Source of the DNA: Tritrichomonas musculus | Lineage: Eukaryota > Parabasalia > Tritrichomonadida > Tritrichomonadidae | Direction: 5' to 3' | Length of the DNA: 64,000 nt | NCBI GenBank assembly: GCA_039105265.1 | Contig: JAPFFF010000043.1 | Location: 434,001-498,000 of the forward strand | In this document: in pieces, positions 33,135-42,139 of the stretch | How positions within the stretch are numbered: position 1 is the stretch's first letter | Layout: each line of letters starts with the position of its first letter | Position numbers and translations under genes: made by a program | The notes under the pieces: model-generated | Database searches by the model: none | What the model was told of the DNA's origin: nothing | The model's input: only the letters and a program-made list of their open reading frames with translations

Positions 33135-36100
33135 TTAAAAGTTAATTATTTGACTGTCAAATATTAAAGAACTGCTATGATTCATTTCCAATTTTTCACT
33201 TTCAATACTATCTTTCTTCATCTCATAATATTCACGAACATCTTTTTCTGAAGCTCCATTAAATGATATATTTTCATCGATCATTCTTTTTAATATTTCT
33301 TCAAATGAAGGTCTTTTGTTTTGGTCAGTTTCAATGCAATCAGCGATGAGTTTTTTCAATGATTGAGATATTTCATAATGAAAACGAAGATGTTCATTAT
33401 TAATGATTGCATCCATTACATCGTTTTCATTCAACCACGAGTAAGGATGCTTGCCTGAATAAAGTTCGTACAAGATCATGCCAAATGAAAACACATCAGC
33501 TTTAAAACCGTAAGAATTTCCTAGTATGACTTCAGGTGCCATGTAATATTTGGTACCGACTTGATTTGTCATGCACAAGGACAAATTATTACGTGCATAA
33601 CCGAAATCAGTAATTTTTGGATTTAAATCTTTATCCATCAAAATGTTTGATGTTTTCAAATCACGATGAATGACACGTATTGAATGAAGATATTTCATTC
33701 CTTGAGCGATTTCAAAAGAAATCTTTGTCTTCATTAAAGGATCAAGTTTTTTCTCTTTATTCATTTGATATAGATTTCCATTTTCATAGAATTTTGTAAC
33801 AAGCCATAATTTCTCTCCTGGCTCGTTATTGAAACCAATGAATTTGGCCAAATAATGGTTTTTTAATTGACACAGAAAGAATATTTCATTCTTCAAATAA
33901 TGATAAGAGCTATCATTCTCCAAATAATATTTGAAGAACTCTTTAATGGCAACAATTTTGCCTGTCGATTTCTGTCTCCCTAGGTAGACGCTAGCGCTAA
34001 CTCCACCTGCAATGTAGTTCAACTTTTCAAAATCATTCTTGTCAATTCGGTAATCTTTATATCTAACAAGGATGTTTTTAATTCGTTCATCTATCACGTT
34101 CTCAGTGGTTGAAATATCAATCTTCCTATCTTTCATGAAATTCACAATTTCATCGACTTTTTCTTTGGCTGCTTCATCACCATTATTGCTGAAGAGGATA
34201 TAAAGCAATCTGTAATCATTCAACAAGTCAGAATTCGAATAATCATACTTTGTGACAGTGAAGCCCAATTCAGTCATTTCAATGTATATTTGTTCCATCA
34301 AAGAATGAATGTTCTTGGTGATCTCAGTGACGGGCATGTACCATACAACCTTCAGCCATTTATCGGTATCAGTCATTGAAATTGTATCTGACAAATTTTC
34401 AAGTAAAGTTCTCAAATAATTGAGATGAATGTAATCGTTATCATTAAGAGCTGTCTCTTCTTGAGCTGCAAAATTCGATGTCTGAAGAAGATAACGATAT
34501 CCAAGAAGTAAGGGTCTTATTCGAATACATTCATACATGTAAACTTTTGAATTTTGAATCTGCTCACAAATTGATTCAAGAATATCAATGTCGTTCTTTA
34601 AGTCGACATTCTTGATCAACTTTGAAGAATAGAATTGATCCAAAATTTCAGTTCCTTCATCCCCAAAAAATGCCACTTTTTTAGACAGCATTGTGTCAAC
34701 TATCTCTGAAAAAGTGGGCCTTTTTGAGGGATCTTGTGACCAGCATTTTTCAATGAGATCTCTCAAATCTGTCGGCACATTCTCAGGAAAAAGTGGTCGA
34801 TCTCCATTTCCAATCTTTTCCTCTATTTCGGTGCGTTTGAGGCCAGAAAAAGGCGCCTTTCCAACCGCCAATTCGTACAGAATTCCGCCGAATGAAAAGA
34901 CATCAACAGCTTCATTGTACTCTTCAACAATTGTCAGCTCAGGCGCAATGAAATACGATGATGAAACAGGCTTCAATGTCATCGATGAGTTCTCTTCTGG
35001 AAAGAAGCGAGAATTCGCAAAATTCGTGATTCGTGGCGTCATTGATTTATCGACCAAAATGGTCGAACAGCTGAGGTCTCTGTGGATGATATTCAACGAA
35101 TGCAAATAGGCCATCGCTGAAGCTACGTTAAACGCTATAACCGTCCGTTGCCCGGGTAATATTTCGTACGTTAATTTACGTTTATTTTTTTGTGTGTTCT
35201 TTTTGATGACATCTCGAAGCTTTTCGCCGTTTCTTCGCGTGACAAAGACATATGGCAATGGCGACTCAACTGCCCCGATGAATGTTTCAAGGTTTGGATG
35301 ATGAACAGCGGTTAGTACGTTATAAAAACGTTTAAATTTTTCTTCTGAATTTTTTTCTTGATCTAAAACAGTGATCGTAACTTTTTCTTTGGTGGATTTT
35401 AGTTTGCCAGTGTATACTTTGTAGTTTATGGTGGAAATAATGGGCGTCTGGTCTTGTATGTAGTCACTTTTTTTGATTTTGTATGTTTGAATATTATCGA
35501 AATCATTAAATTCAGAATCTTCCTCTTCTTGGTGTTCATGAGGTTTAGGAGTTGGATCGTTGTCATTAGCTGGTTCAGATTTACTTTTTTTGCCTTTTTT
35601 GTGGTGATGATGCTTATGTTCTTTGGATTTCCCTTTTGGAATATCAATATCAAGTGGTTTGTAAATTATAATGAGATATTCTCGTATTTCTTTGAGTTTC
35701 TTTTTAACTTCTGGCTCTTCTAATCGTTTTGGGTCAGATAATATCCCATATATGCTTTTTAAGTCATTTGCAACGCTATCATCCAAAACTTTATAAGTAT
35801 CTTTTAAAATTATTGATGGATTTAGATTTTGAAAATGTTCTGTGATTGTATCCATTATATCTTGAAGATCACCAAATGGCTTTGTAATTGGAGTAGAAAA
35901 ACATGTTTTTTGCCAATTAACTAACTTGAATTCATCAATAACATTACTTAATTGCTTTAATAATTCAAGAATATCTGTCAATTCTGATTGATTTTTTTCA
36001 TTATCAGGTATTGATACAACAGCATCTTTCATTTCTGCAAGAGCTACTTTGATTAAAGAGCATTGTTCTGTATATACATTGGATAAACCAAGTTTTACGT

Positions 36101-36149
36101 TGATTTGATCAATTTCTTCAACAATTTGGCTTGTCATTAAAGTAGTCAC
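33135..36149 (-). CDS. Tandem pseudokinase-kinase protein (TKL-like) with two helical modules
   Basis: 1,004 residues, intact. Helical module A 1-165, Lys/His-rich linker 170-215, kinase-like domain 1 at 225-490, helical module B 515-700, kinase domain 2 at 708-985. Domain 1 lacks a glycine loop, has VTIT at the VAIK site (Lys to Thr260), HRDLSCST (Asn to Thr363) and NFA in place of DFG (376-378): a pseudokinase. Domain 2 has VAIK (K736), E755, HRDLKTSN (D830), DFG (848-850) and YMAPE: predicted active. Modules A and B look homologous (NLSDTISMTDTDKWLKVVWY versus QLSNVIDEFKLVNWQKTCFS), so a module-kinase unit duplicated internally and one half lost activity. The helical modules recall the bundle before MLKL or TKL kinases (inference). 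Confidence 0.88.
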   Translation of the reverse strand: MTTLMTSQIVEEIDQINVKLGLSNVYTEQCSLIKVALAEMKDAVVSIPDNEKNQSELTDILELLKQLSNVIDEFKLVNWQKTCFSTPITKPFGDLQDIMDTITEHFQNLNPSIILKDTYKVLDDSVANDLKSIYGILSDPKRLEEPEVKKKLKEIREYLIIIYKPLDIDIPKGKSKEHKHHHHKKGKKSKSEPANDNDPTPKPHEHQEEEDSEFNDFDNIQTYKIKKSDYIQDQTPIISTINYKVYTGKLKSTKEKVTITVLDQEKNSEEKFKRFYNVLTAVHHPNLETFIGAVESPLPYVFVTRRNGEKLRDVIKKNTQKNKRKLTYEILPGQRTVIAFNVASAMAYLHSLNIIHRDLSCSTILVDKSMTPRITNFANSRFFPEENSSMTLKPVSSSYFIAPELTIVEEYNEAVDVFSFGGILYELAVGKAPFSGLKRTEIEEKIGNGDRPLFPENVPTDLRDLIEKCWSQDPSKRPTFSEIVDTMLSKKVAFFGDEGTEILDQFYSSKLIKNVDLKNDIDILESICEQIQNSKVYMYECIRIRPLLLGYRYLLQTSNFAAQEETALNDNDYIHLNYLRTLLENLSDTISMTDTDKWLKVVWYMPVTEITKNIHSLMEQIYIEMTELGFTVTKYDYSNSDLLNDYRLLYILFSNNGDEAAKEKVDEIVNFMKDRKIDISTTENVIDERIKNILVRYKDYRIDKNDFEKLNYIAGGVSASVYLGRQKSTGKIVAIKEFFKYYLENDSSYHYLKNEIFFLCQLKNHYLAKFIGFNNEPGEKLWLVTKFYENGNLYQMNKEKKLDPLMKTKISFEIAQGMKYLHSIRVIHRDLKTSNILMDKDLNPKITDFGYARNNLSLCMTNQVGTKYYMAPEVILGNSYGFKADVFSFGMILYELYSGKHPYSWLNENDVMDAIINNEHLRFHYEISQSLKKLIADCIETDQNKRPSFEEILKRMIDENISFNGASEKDVREYYEMKKDSIESEKLEMNHSSSLIFDSQIINF

Positions 36150-36413
36150 AAATATAAAAAATCAGATTTAACTTTTTAAAGGGATATTCCAATTATATTT
36201 TGAAAGAATTTCATAAGAAATTACCTTTCTTATGAAAAATTTATTTTACGAAATTCAAAAAATGAATATAAATGGTTAATAAAAAAATTAAAATATCTTA
36301 TAAAATTTTGGTATTTTTGTGTATTTTAGCAACTTTTCAACGAATATGAAACAAATTAAAATGCCAAAAGAATAAATACCGGTTTTAAAGTCATATTTTT
36401 CATCCTTCGTTAA

Positions 36414-36690
36414 TTAAGGTAATATGTAAACCGCTGATCCGAATGACTTTATGAAAGTACTTCGAGTTGATGAGTAATTTGGAATCAAATATTCATTGTT
36501 TTTCGCAAGGCCAAAAACAGCAATTTTTGCATTAAAAACGGAAGTCAATCTGACATTCTGGATCTGCAAACCACGATGCTTTAGGCCAAATTTTTGTATG
36601 TGAATCATTCCATGTGCAATCTCAATGAAAATACTTGTATCCCTCAATTGAAGATTTATTACTTTATCTTCAACTATGGCATTTGCATGA
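36414..36690 (-). pseudogene. Protein kinase fragment
   Basis: A short open stretch with FIEIAHGMIHIQKFGLKHRG, then LQIQNVRL and AKIAVFGLAKNNE corresponds to helix E, a decayed HRDLKxxN loop (HRGLQIQN) and a decayed DFG (VFG) of a TKL-like kinase, stopping at YILP where YMAPE would be. The open frame extends over the adjacent tRNA-Arg gene, which is clearly accidental. The active-site aspartates are lost. Confidence 0.65.
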
Positions 36691-36775
36691 TAATTATCAA
36701 AGTTTATGATGATTTGCATTGGAATATGTTCGCCTGGAAAGGAATTGGTGTTACAATCATCATTAATAAAAATAT

Positions 36776-36781
36776 AAAAAA
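36776..36781 (-). terminator. Pol III T-run of tRNA-Arg
   Basis: Six T residues on the minus strand two bases after the tRNA-Arg 3' end. Confidence 0.5.
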
Positions 36782-36782
36782 G

Positions 36783-36854
36783 CACCCCTGATGGGATTCG
36801 AACCCATTCCAAATGATTCGTAGTCACACATGCTATCCTTTACACTACAAGGGC
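36783..36854 (-). tRNA. tRNA-Arg (anticodon ACG)
   Basis: 72 nt. Acceptor GCCCTTG pairs with CAGGGGT (with G:T and T:G). T arm ATGGG-TTCGAAT-CCCAT is perfect. The anticodon loop CTACGAA places ACG at 36819-36821, reading CGT/CGC after A34 to inosine editing. Anticodon stem has G:T and one T:T at its base. D arm GTGT...GCAT. No intron. A T6 run follows. Confidence 0.88.
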
Positions 36855-37172
36855 AATTGATACTGAAACAGTATGTAGAAATCATTGTCTTTTAAAAATT
36901 CGAATTCAACATGAAATTTGTCATTTTCAAATAATTATTTGATTTAAACAAATGCAGCTCAAATTGAAAAGATGAGAATAAAAAACGATATACATGATCA
37001 TGAATATTGAAGGTTTTATCATAATTGTCCATTTTTCTGTATCAGATCCTACATTCATTATAAATTATAACTCTGAACGGCCAATTATTTATGTTTGCAT
37101 ATCACTTTACATAAGAGTTATTGAAACACAAATTCAAATGATCATTTATCTTTCCGTTACAAAAAAGTAAAC

Positions 37173-37179
37173 AAAAAAA
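37173..37179 (-). terminator. Pol III T-run of tRNA-Met
   Basis: Seven T residues on the minus strand directly after the discriminator base of tRNA-Met. Confidence 0.55.
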
Positions 37180-37252
37180 TGCTTTGAGCGTGACTCGGAC
37201 ACGCGACCTTAGGATTATGAGGCCTACGCTCTACCTACTGAGCTATCAAAGC
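37180..37252 (-). tRNA. Elongator tRNA-Met (anticodon CAT)
   Basis: 73 nt. Acceptor GCTTTGA/TCAAAGC perfect, D arm GCTC-AGTAGGTA-GAGC, anticodon loop CTCATAA with CAT at 37217-37219, T arm GCGTG-TCCGAGT-CACGC. The T loop begins TCC rather than TTC. The overall layout matches eukaryotic elongator tRNA-Met. It lies 325 bp from tRNA-Arg on the same strand. Confidence 0.9.
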
Positions 37253-37386
37253 TTCTTGTACTTATAAAAATTGTATTTTATTTGTTTTCTATTTCATCAA
37301 AGAGCAAAAAAAAAAATATTAATAATAATAATTTACATATATTTATTCATAAATCATATGTTGCATATAAATAAGAAATATTTTAT

Positions 37387-39252
37387 TTAAGAATCGTCAG
37401 AATCACTTTCTGTCTTCATATCTTCAGAATTATTGCTACTTTCACTTTCATCATCATCATCATCATTATCACTTTCATCACACTCGCTTGTATCAATTTG
37501 GCTGTCCACAATTCCATCTTTTTCAACATATTCTTCCTCTTCCTCTTCTTCTTCTTGAATATTTTCTTCATTTTCAGGCACTTTTTCATGAATTGCGTTT
37601 TCGTGTCTTTCTTGCCTATTTCTGAAAGCAACTTTTTCAAGGGCATCGAGTGTGAACTGAGGAAAACCTGGTGGATCATCTTTTATTAAATGGACGCAAT
37701 CAGAGAAGAATGCAGGTGTGCCAATCAATTCAGGAAAGAAGTGATATTTTTCTTTTTTTTCCATCAATAAAATTTTGTCACTTTTTTCGAATGAATCATT
37801 CTTTACTTTTTCAAGCAAACCGAAACTTTCATCGTCAAAACACAAAAACAAAGATGTTGCTCTATCAATCTGCATTCGTTCGTTATAATTGTTACCAACG
37901 AAATCGCCAAAGAGCTGGCTATAAACGTTCGACAAAATGATTTCGAGAAATGTCAAATTGAATTCAAATTCGGTCGGATATTTATTCATTATTTGTGCGA
38001 CCGCATCAATGAACATTGCGAAAATTGGACTAGCCAAATTGTAGTTACTTGTTCGAACATGCAAACAACGTGATGAAAATTTGTGGCCGATATCGATCCA
38101 ATCTTTTTGAATTAATTCAATGAACCCTTTCAAAGTTCGGAATTTTGAATCCATCATCAATTGAGAGAGCGAACAAATTTGAGAGGTTCTGTCCAAACCG
38201 TTAGAGCAATGGATCAAAACGGTGTTCAACATCAATGTCATCCTACTCACGACCAAACTTGCACCATTCAATATTTTCATCGTTATTTTTCCCCACTTTT
38301 TGAAGGCCGAACTTTTTCCATGAAAAATTTTTTTCACCATTGAAATATAACGGTCACGAACGTCTGAATAATCAGGAATTCCGAGGAAATGAAAATGAAC
38401 TTTAGAAATAGACATCTTAACGTCTTTAGTTGACTCATAACCTTTGCCAATCATTTGATTAGCGAACGCTTTTTTCTTAGGACGACAATCGATGATTGTC
38501 AGTCCGTGATTTCCACAAATAGCGGCCAAATACTGGTGCTCGTAGACGGACTTTGGCCTCTTCAACACGTTCACAGGCTGCGAACAACGTAAGAGCGCGA
38601 CTTTCTCTTCTTCATCTGATTTCAAAGGAACGTAAAAATACGTTATAAAAGGAAATCTTTTGTGTGTTCGACACAACGAACTTTCGTGTATGAAATAAGT
38701 CGGAATTTTCGATGGCATGAAGAAATAACGCGGATATGTTTTACAGTACTTGTTCCACATTAAATCATACTCACTTGGAATGTCGACTTTTTCAATCCAT
38801 GTCGGATTGGTTATCCACTTTTGTTCATCAAATTTCAATGAGTTTTTTTTCAGCATTTTAATTCTTTGTTTGAACTCGCGACGAATCCCTTCTGACTCAG
38901 GAAATTTGACATGCAAATGACATCCTGTTGAAAGGTGAAATTTGATCCCAAAATTGCGAACTTTTTCAATTCTGACGATCGTTTTCAATGGAATTACAAA
39001 ATTGCGAAAAAGTGACGCTTCTGAAAGAGGTGGATCGAAAATAAACCGAAGAGCCCAGTTGGTGGCATATATATGGAAGTCGTTGTGCGATGGAATGGTT
39101 AGTTTTGATGGAAAATAAAAATCTAGGATTTCATATTTTAATAATTGAAATAGGGATTTGAGCTGGGCTTCAGCTTCAGAATATGTTGGCATTTGCTCGC
39201 AGCCAGGAAAGTTGGGAAATGAATACAATTGATAATTGCTATCATTGGTCAT
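37387..39252 (-). CDS. Myotubularin-like phosphoinositide phosphatase
   Basis: 621 residues, intact. Residues about 35-135 fit a PH-GRAM domain. The myotubularin core follows: YPRYFFMPSKIP, IIDCRPKKKAFANQMIGKGY (254-272), and the P-loop HCSNGLDRT (348-356) with Cys349 and Arg355 preserved. The usual family motif is HCSDGWDRT, so Asp to Asn351 and Trp to Leu353 are changed. GHKFSSRC and FGDF, typical later motifs, are present. The C-terminal 75 residues are strongly acidic (Asp/Glu/Ser). Expected role: removal of the 3-phosphate from PI3P or PI(3,5)P2 on endosomal membranes. The changed P-loop could alter substrate handling. Confidence 0.88.
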   Translation of the reverse strand: MTNDSNYQLYSFPNFPGCEQMPTYSEAEAQLKSLFQLLKYEILDFYFPSKLTIPSHNDFHIYATNWALRFIFDPPLSEASLFRNFVIPLKTIVRIEKVRNFGIKFHLSTGCHLHVKFPESEGIRREFKQRIKMLKKNSLKFDEQKWITNPTWIEKVDIPSEYDLMWNKYCKTYPRYFFMPSKIPTYFIHESSLCRTHKRFPFITYFYVPLKSDEEEKVALLRCSQPVNVLKRPKSVYEHQYLAAICGNHGLTIIDCRPKKKAFANQMIGKGYESTKDVKMSISKVHFHFLGIPDYSDVRDRYISMVKKIFHGKSSAFKKWGKITMKILNGASLVVSRMTLMLNTVLIHCSNGLDRTSQICSLSQLMMDSKFRTLKGFIELIQKDWIDIGHKFSSRCLHVRTSNYNLASPIFAMFIDAVAQIMNKYPTEFEFNLTFLEIILSNVYSQLFGDFVGNNYNERMQIDRATSLFLCFDDESFGLLEKVKNDSFEKSDKILLMEKKEKYHFFPELIGTPAFFSDCVHLIKDDPPGFPQFTLDALEKVAFRNRQERHENAIHEKVPENEENIQEEEEEEEEYVEKDGIVDSQIDTSECDESDNDDDDDESESSNNSEDMKTESDSDDS

Positions 39253-39598
39253 TTTTTAAAATTGAAATTTAAAAGGTCAATTTTATTGTGCGATAACTTT
39301 AAAAAATTTATAAAAATAAATATTGTCCAATAAATAACCAAAATTTTTAATCAATAGATTCCGATTTATTAAAAAGTTTTCTTATTACAATTATTAATAA
39401 AAAGGGATGTTGAATTTTTGGACTATTTTCCAAAATAAACAAGGCTAAAAAAACAAACATTAGTATTTTATTTTATGATATATTCTTTAAAAACCAGGAA
39501 AGTTCTATATTTTCTTTATTTATTAATTCAATGAGATCTCACAAATAATTTGCCCAAAATAGGTGAAAAAAAATTTGCTGCTAATTAATCAAGTAAAA

Positions 39599-41913
39599 AT
39601 GAGCATTGAAGAATTAACAGAGAAAATGAAAAGTGTTCAGAGTGCTCTTCTTGATTTTCTTGATGATGAGTGCAGTTCAGAAGAAAATTATGAAAATTTT
39701 GTTAATATTACCGCCAATCAAAAAGTAATTGAAGACCGGCATGAACTCAAATTACTACTACGACTAATTAATAACATTGGAAGCAACCATCGACGCAGCA
39801 GTAATTTTACAAATAAAATTGATCAAATTTTACATCATTTTAAAAAAGAAATCCAAAATTTTTTTTCAAATTCAGAAATTTTTGAAGTCTTCAAAGACAA
39901 CAAGCGAATCCTTCTATTTCTTATTGAAGAAAAAATGATGATAATTGATGAATATGTTGTTTCACGAATGACTAGTGATGAATATGTAAGAAAGAACTAT
40001 GACGAATATTTTGCTCCCGAAATCAAACCGTTTCTCACAAAAGAATTCATTCAAAAATTCAGAAGTGAAAATTCAAATTTAAGAAAAGAAGAATTCATTG
40101 ACAAAATCAAAAAAGAAGTTCCAGAAGAATTCTACATTAAAAGGAAAGAAGGAGAAAATGAGAACTATTTATGTGAACTGATTCGAACGAATCAAGTGAA
40201 AGAATTCGGTGTTTATGTCAACCGAAACAATATTTCACTTGAAAGTTATATTAAAAAATCAATCTTTGAAACAAATCCACTTTTGATTGATGAATCTAAG
40301 ATTCGATTGATTGAATATGCATCATTTTTTGGATCAATTGACATCGTCAGATACATGCAAATTAATGGTAACATTGAGCTGACATCATCGATGTGGATCT
40401 ATGCAATTCACAGTAGAAATGCAGAGCTGATCAGATATCTTGAAGACAGTCATGTTACACCACCAGAAGATGATTATGAAACAATTCTTAAAGAATCGAT
40501 TAAATGTCATCACAACGATGTTGCAAAGTACATCATTGACTACTTAATCAAAGAAGAAGATCTACAAAATGACATTGAAAGCAAATATCATAACAATCTT
40601 TATCGTTATGCAGTTGAATATTACAATTATTGCTTTTTCCCAACAAACATGAAATACAAAAACATGTTTTTTTATCTGTGTGAATTTGATTATTACACAC
40701 TTGTTAACCTTTATTTATCTGAAGGAAACATTGATATAAATGCAAAAATTAAAACAGCAAATATTTAAATGACATTTTGAAATCAAAAAAATATTCATGA
40801 AATTCAAATCTAACTTTTATTCATTCAATTTAAAATTTGAATGATTTATGGAATTTCATTCAAATTTTTAAATGACTCGGTTTTAAATCTTGCTGCAAGT
40901 AAAGGTCATTCAGACATTGTTGAATTATTATTAAGGCAAAAAGACATTGATGTCAACATCAAAGACATTTAAAATTAAAATCATTTATGATATTCGCAAA
41001 TCCAACTTTTTAAATGCTATTTAAATTTTGAATGATTTATGAAATTTAATTCTAACGTTTAATAAGACAGTCTTGATGAATGCTTTAAAAAATGGTTATG
41101 CAGAAGTTGTTGAATTATTAATGAAACATGAAGGCACTGATATTAACATCCAAGATATTTTAAATTTAAAAAATCTTTAATAGAATTCAAATTTAACTTT
41201 TTAAATTGGATTGAAATTTTGAATGATTTATGAAGTTTTGTTTGAGTTTTGAATAGGACTGCTTTGGTTTGTGCTGCAGAAAATGGTCAAGTAGGAATTG
41301 TTGAATTATTGTTGAAAAAGGAAGGTATTAATGTCAATATTGAAGACATTTGATATCATTAAATTTTTCATTATATTCAAATGTAACTTTTTAAATTGGA
41401 TTGAAAATTTGAATGATTTATAAAATTTAGCTTGAGTATTTAATAGGACAGCATTACTTGTTGCTTCAGAAAATGGTCATTCAGAAATTGTTAGATTATT
41501 ATTAACAAAAGAAGGTATTGATATTAATAATATAGAAATTTTTTTCAATAATATTAATAACATTTCAAATCTAAATTTTTTTTTCATTTTGTTGAAAATT
41601 TTTAATGATTTATGGCATTTAACTAGAGCTTTTAATAGGACAGCTTTGATTCGTGCTACGGAAAATGGCCATACAGAAGTTGTTAAATTATTATTGACAC
41701 GAAATGACATTGATATCAACACTGAAAGCATTTTATATCAATAGTATTCATAACATTCAAATCTACATTTTTTTAATTATGGAATTTTTAAGAGAAAGTG
41801 TTTACAAAGCTGCTATTGACTACGCAAGAGAAAAAAATTACCAAGAAATTTTTGACATTCTATCAAAAAGACAGATCAAAGCAAGTGAAGCAGGAGCAGG
41901 AGAAATAAAATGA
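39599..41913 (+). CDS. DUF3447-ankyrin protein with regularly spaced non-coding spacers
   Basis: Start chosen at MSIEELTEKMKSVQSALLDF (39599). Segment 1 to 40747 is a full DUF3447 module (IRTNQVKEFGVYVNRNNISL, SIFETNPLLI, IEYASFFGSIDIVRYM, AIHSRNAELIRYLE) ending NIDINAK. Ankyrin segments: 40874-40966 (DSVLNLAASKGHSDIVELLL), 41064-41156 (KTVLMNALKNGYAEVVELLM), 41255-41347 (RTALVCAAENGQVGIVELLL), 41445-41537 (RTALLVASENGHSEIVRLLL), 41637-41729 (RTALIRATENGHTEVVKLLL), and a terminal segment about 41779-41913 (YKAAIDYAREKNYQEIFDIL). Spacers are about 126, 97, 98, 97, 99 and 50 nt with stops in them, and share sequence. All ankyrin units are open and diverged from one another, which argues for function and hence for splicing. 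Every spacer but the first starts ATTT; three end AATAG|GAC-type. Confidence 0.55.
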
Positions 41914-42139
41914 ATGTTCATACTGATTTAATCCTATTTTACACGAATAAACAATTAGTACTAAACATTTTATTTTCTTAAAAATTTAAAATATAAAAAT
42001 GCGAAAAATGGATTAAATATTGAATATTTTCTTCCAGCCTTGAGTTATTTAAATTTAAAAATGATTAAATGTTTTATATTGAACTAATTTAAGATAAAAA
42101 AAGGTAAAAAAATTGACCATTTTTTAAATTTCCCATAAA

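Noticed and set aside
34693-35109. 138-codon plus-strand frame
   Set aside because: Antisense to the pseudokinase domain of the intact minus-strand kinase gene.
36691-36827. N-terminal extension of the kinase fragment
   Set aside because: It reads through tRNA-Arg on the same strand, so it is not coding.
40748-41780. Standard GT-AG introns in the ankyrin spacers
   Set aside because: No consistent GT (or GTATGT) occurs at the spacer 5' ends; GT sites, where present, fall at different positions in each unit. Hence reported as non-standard.
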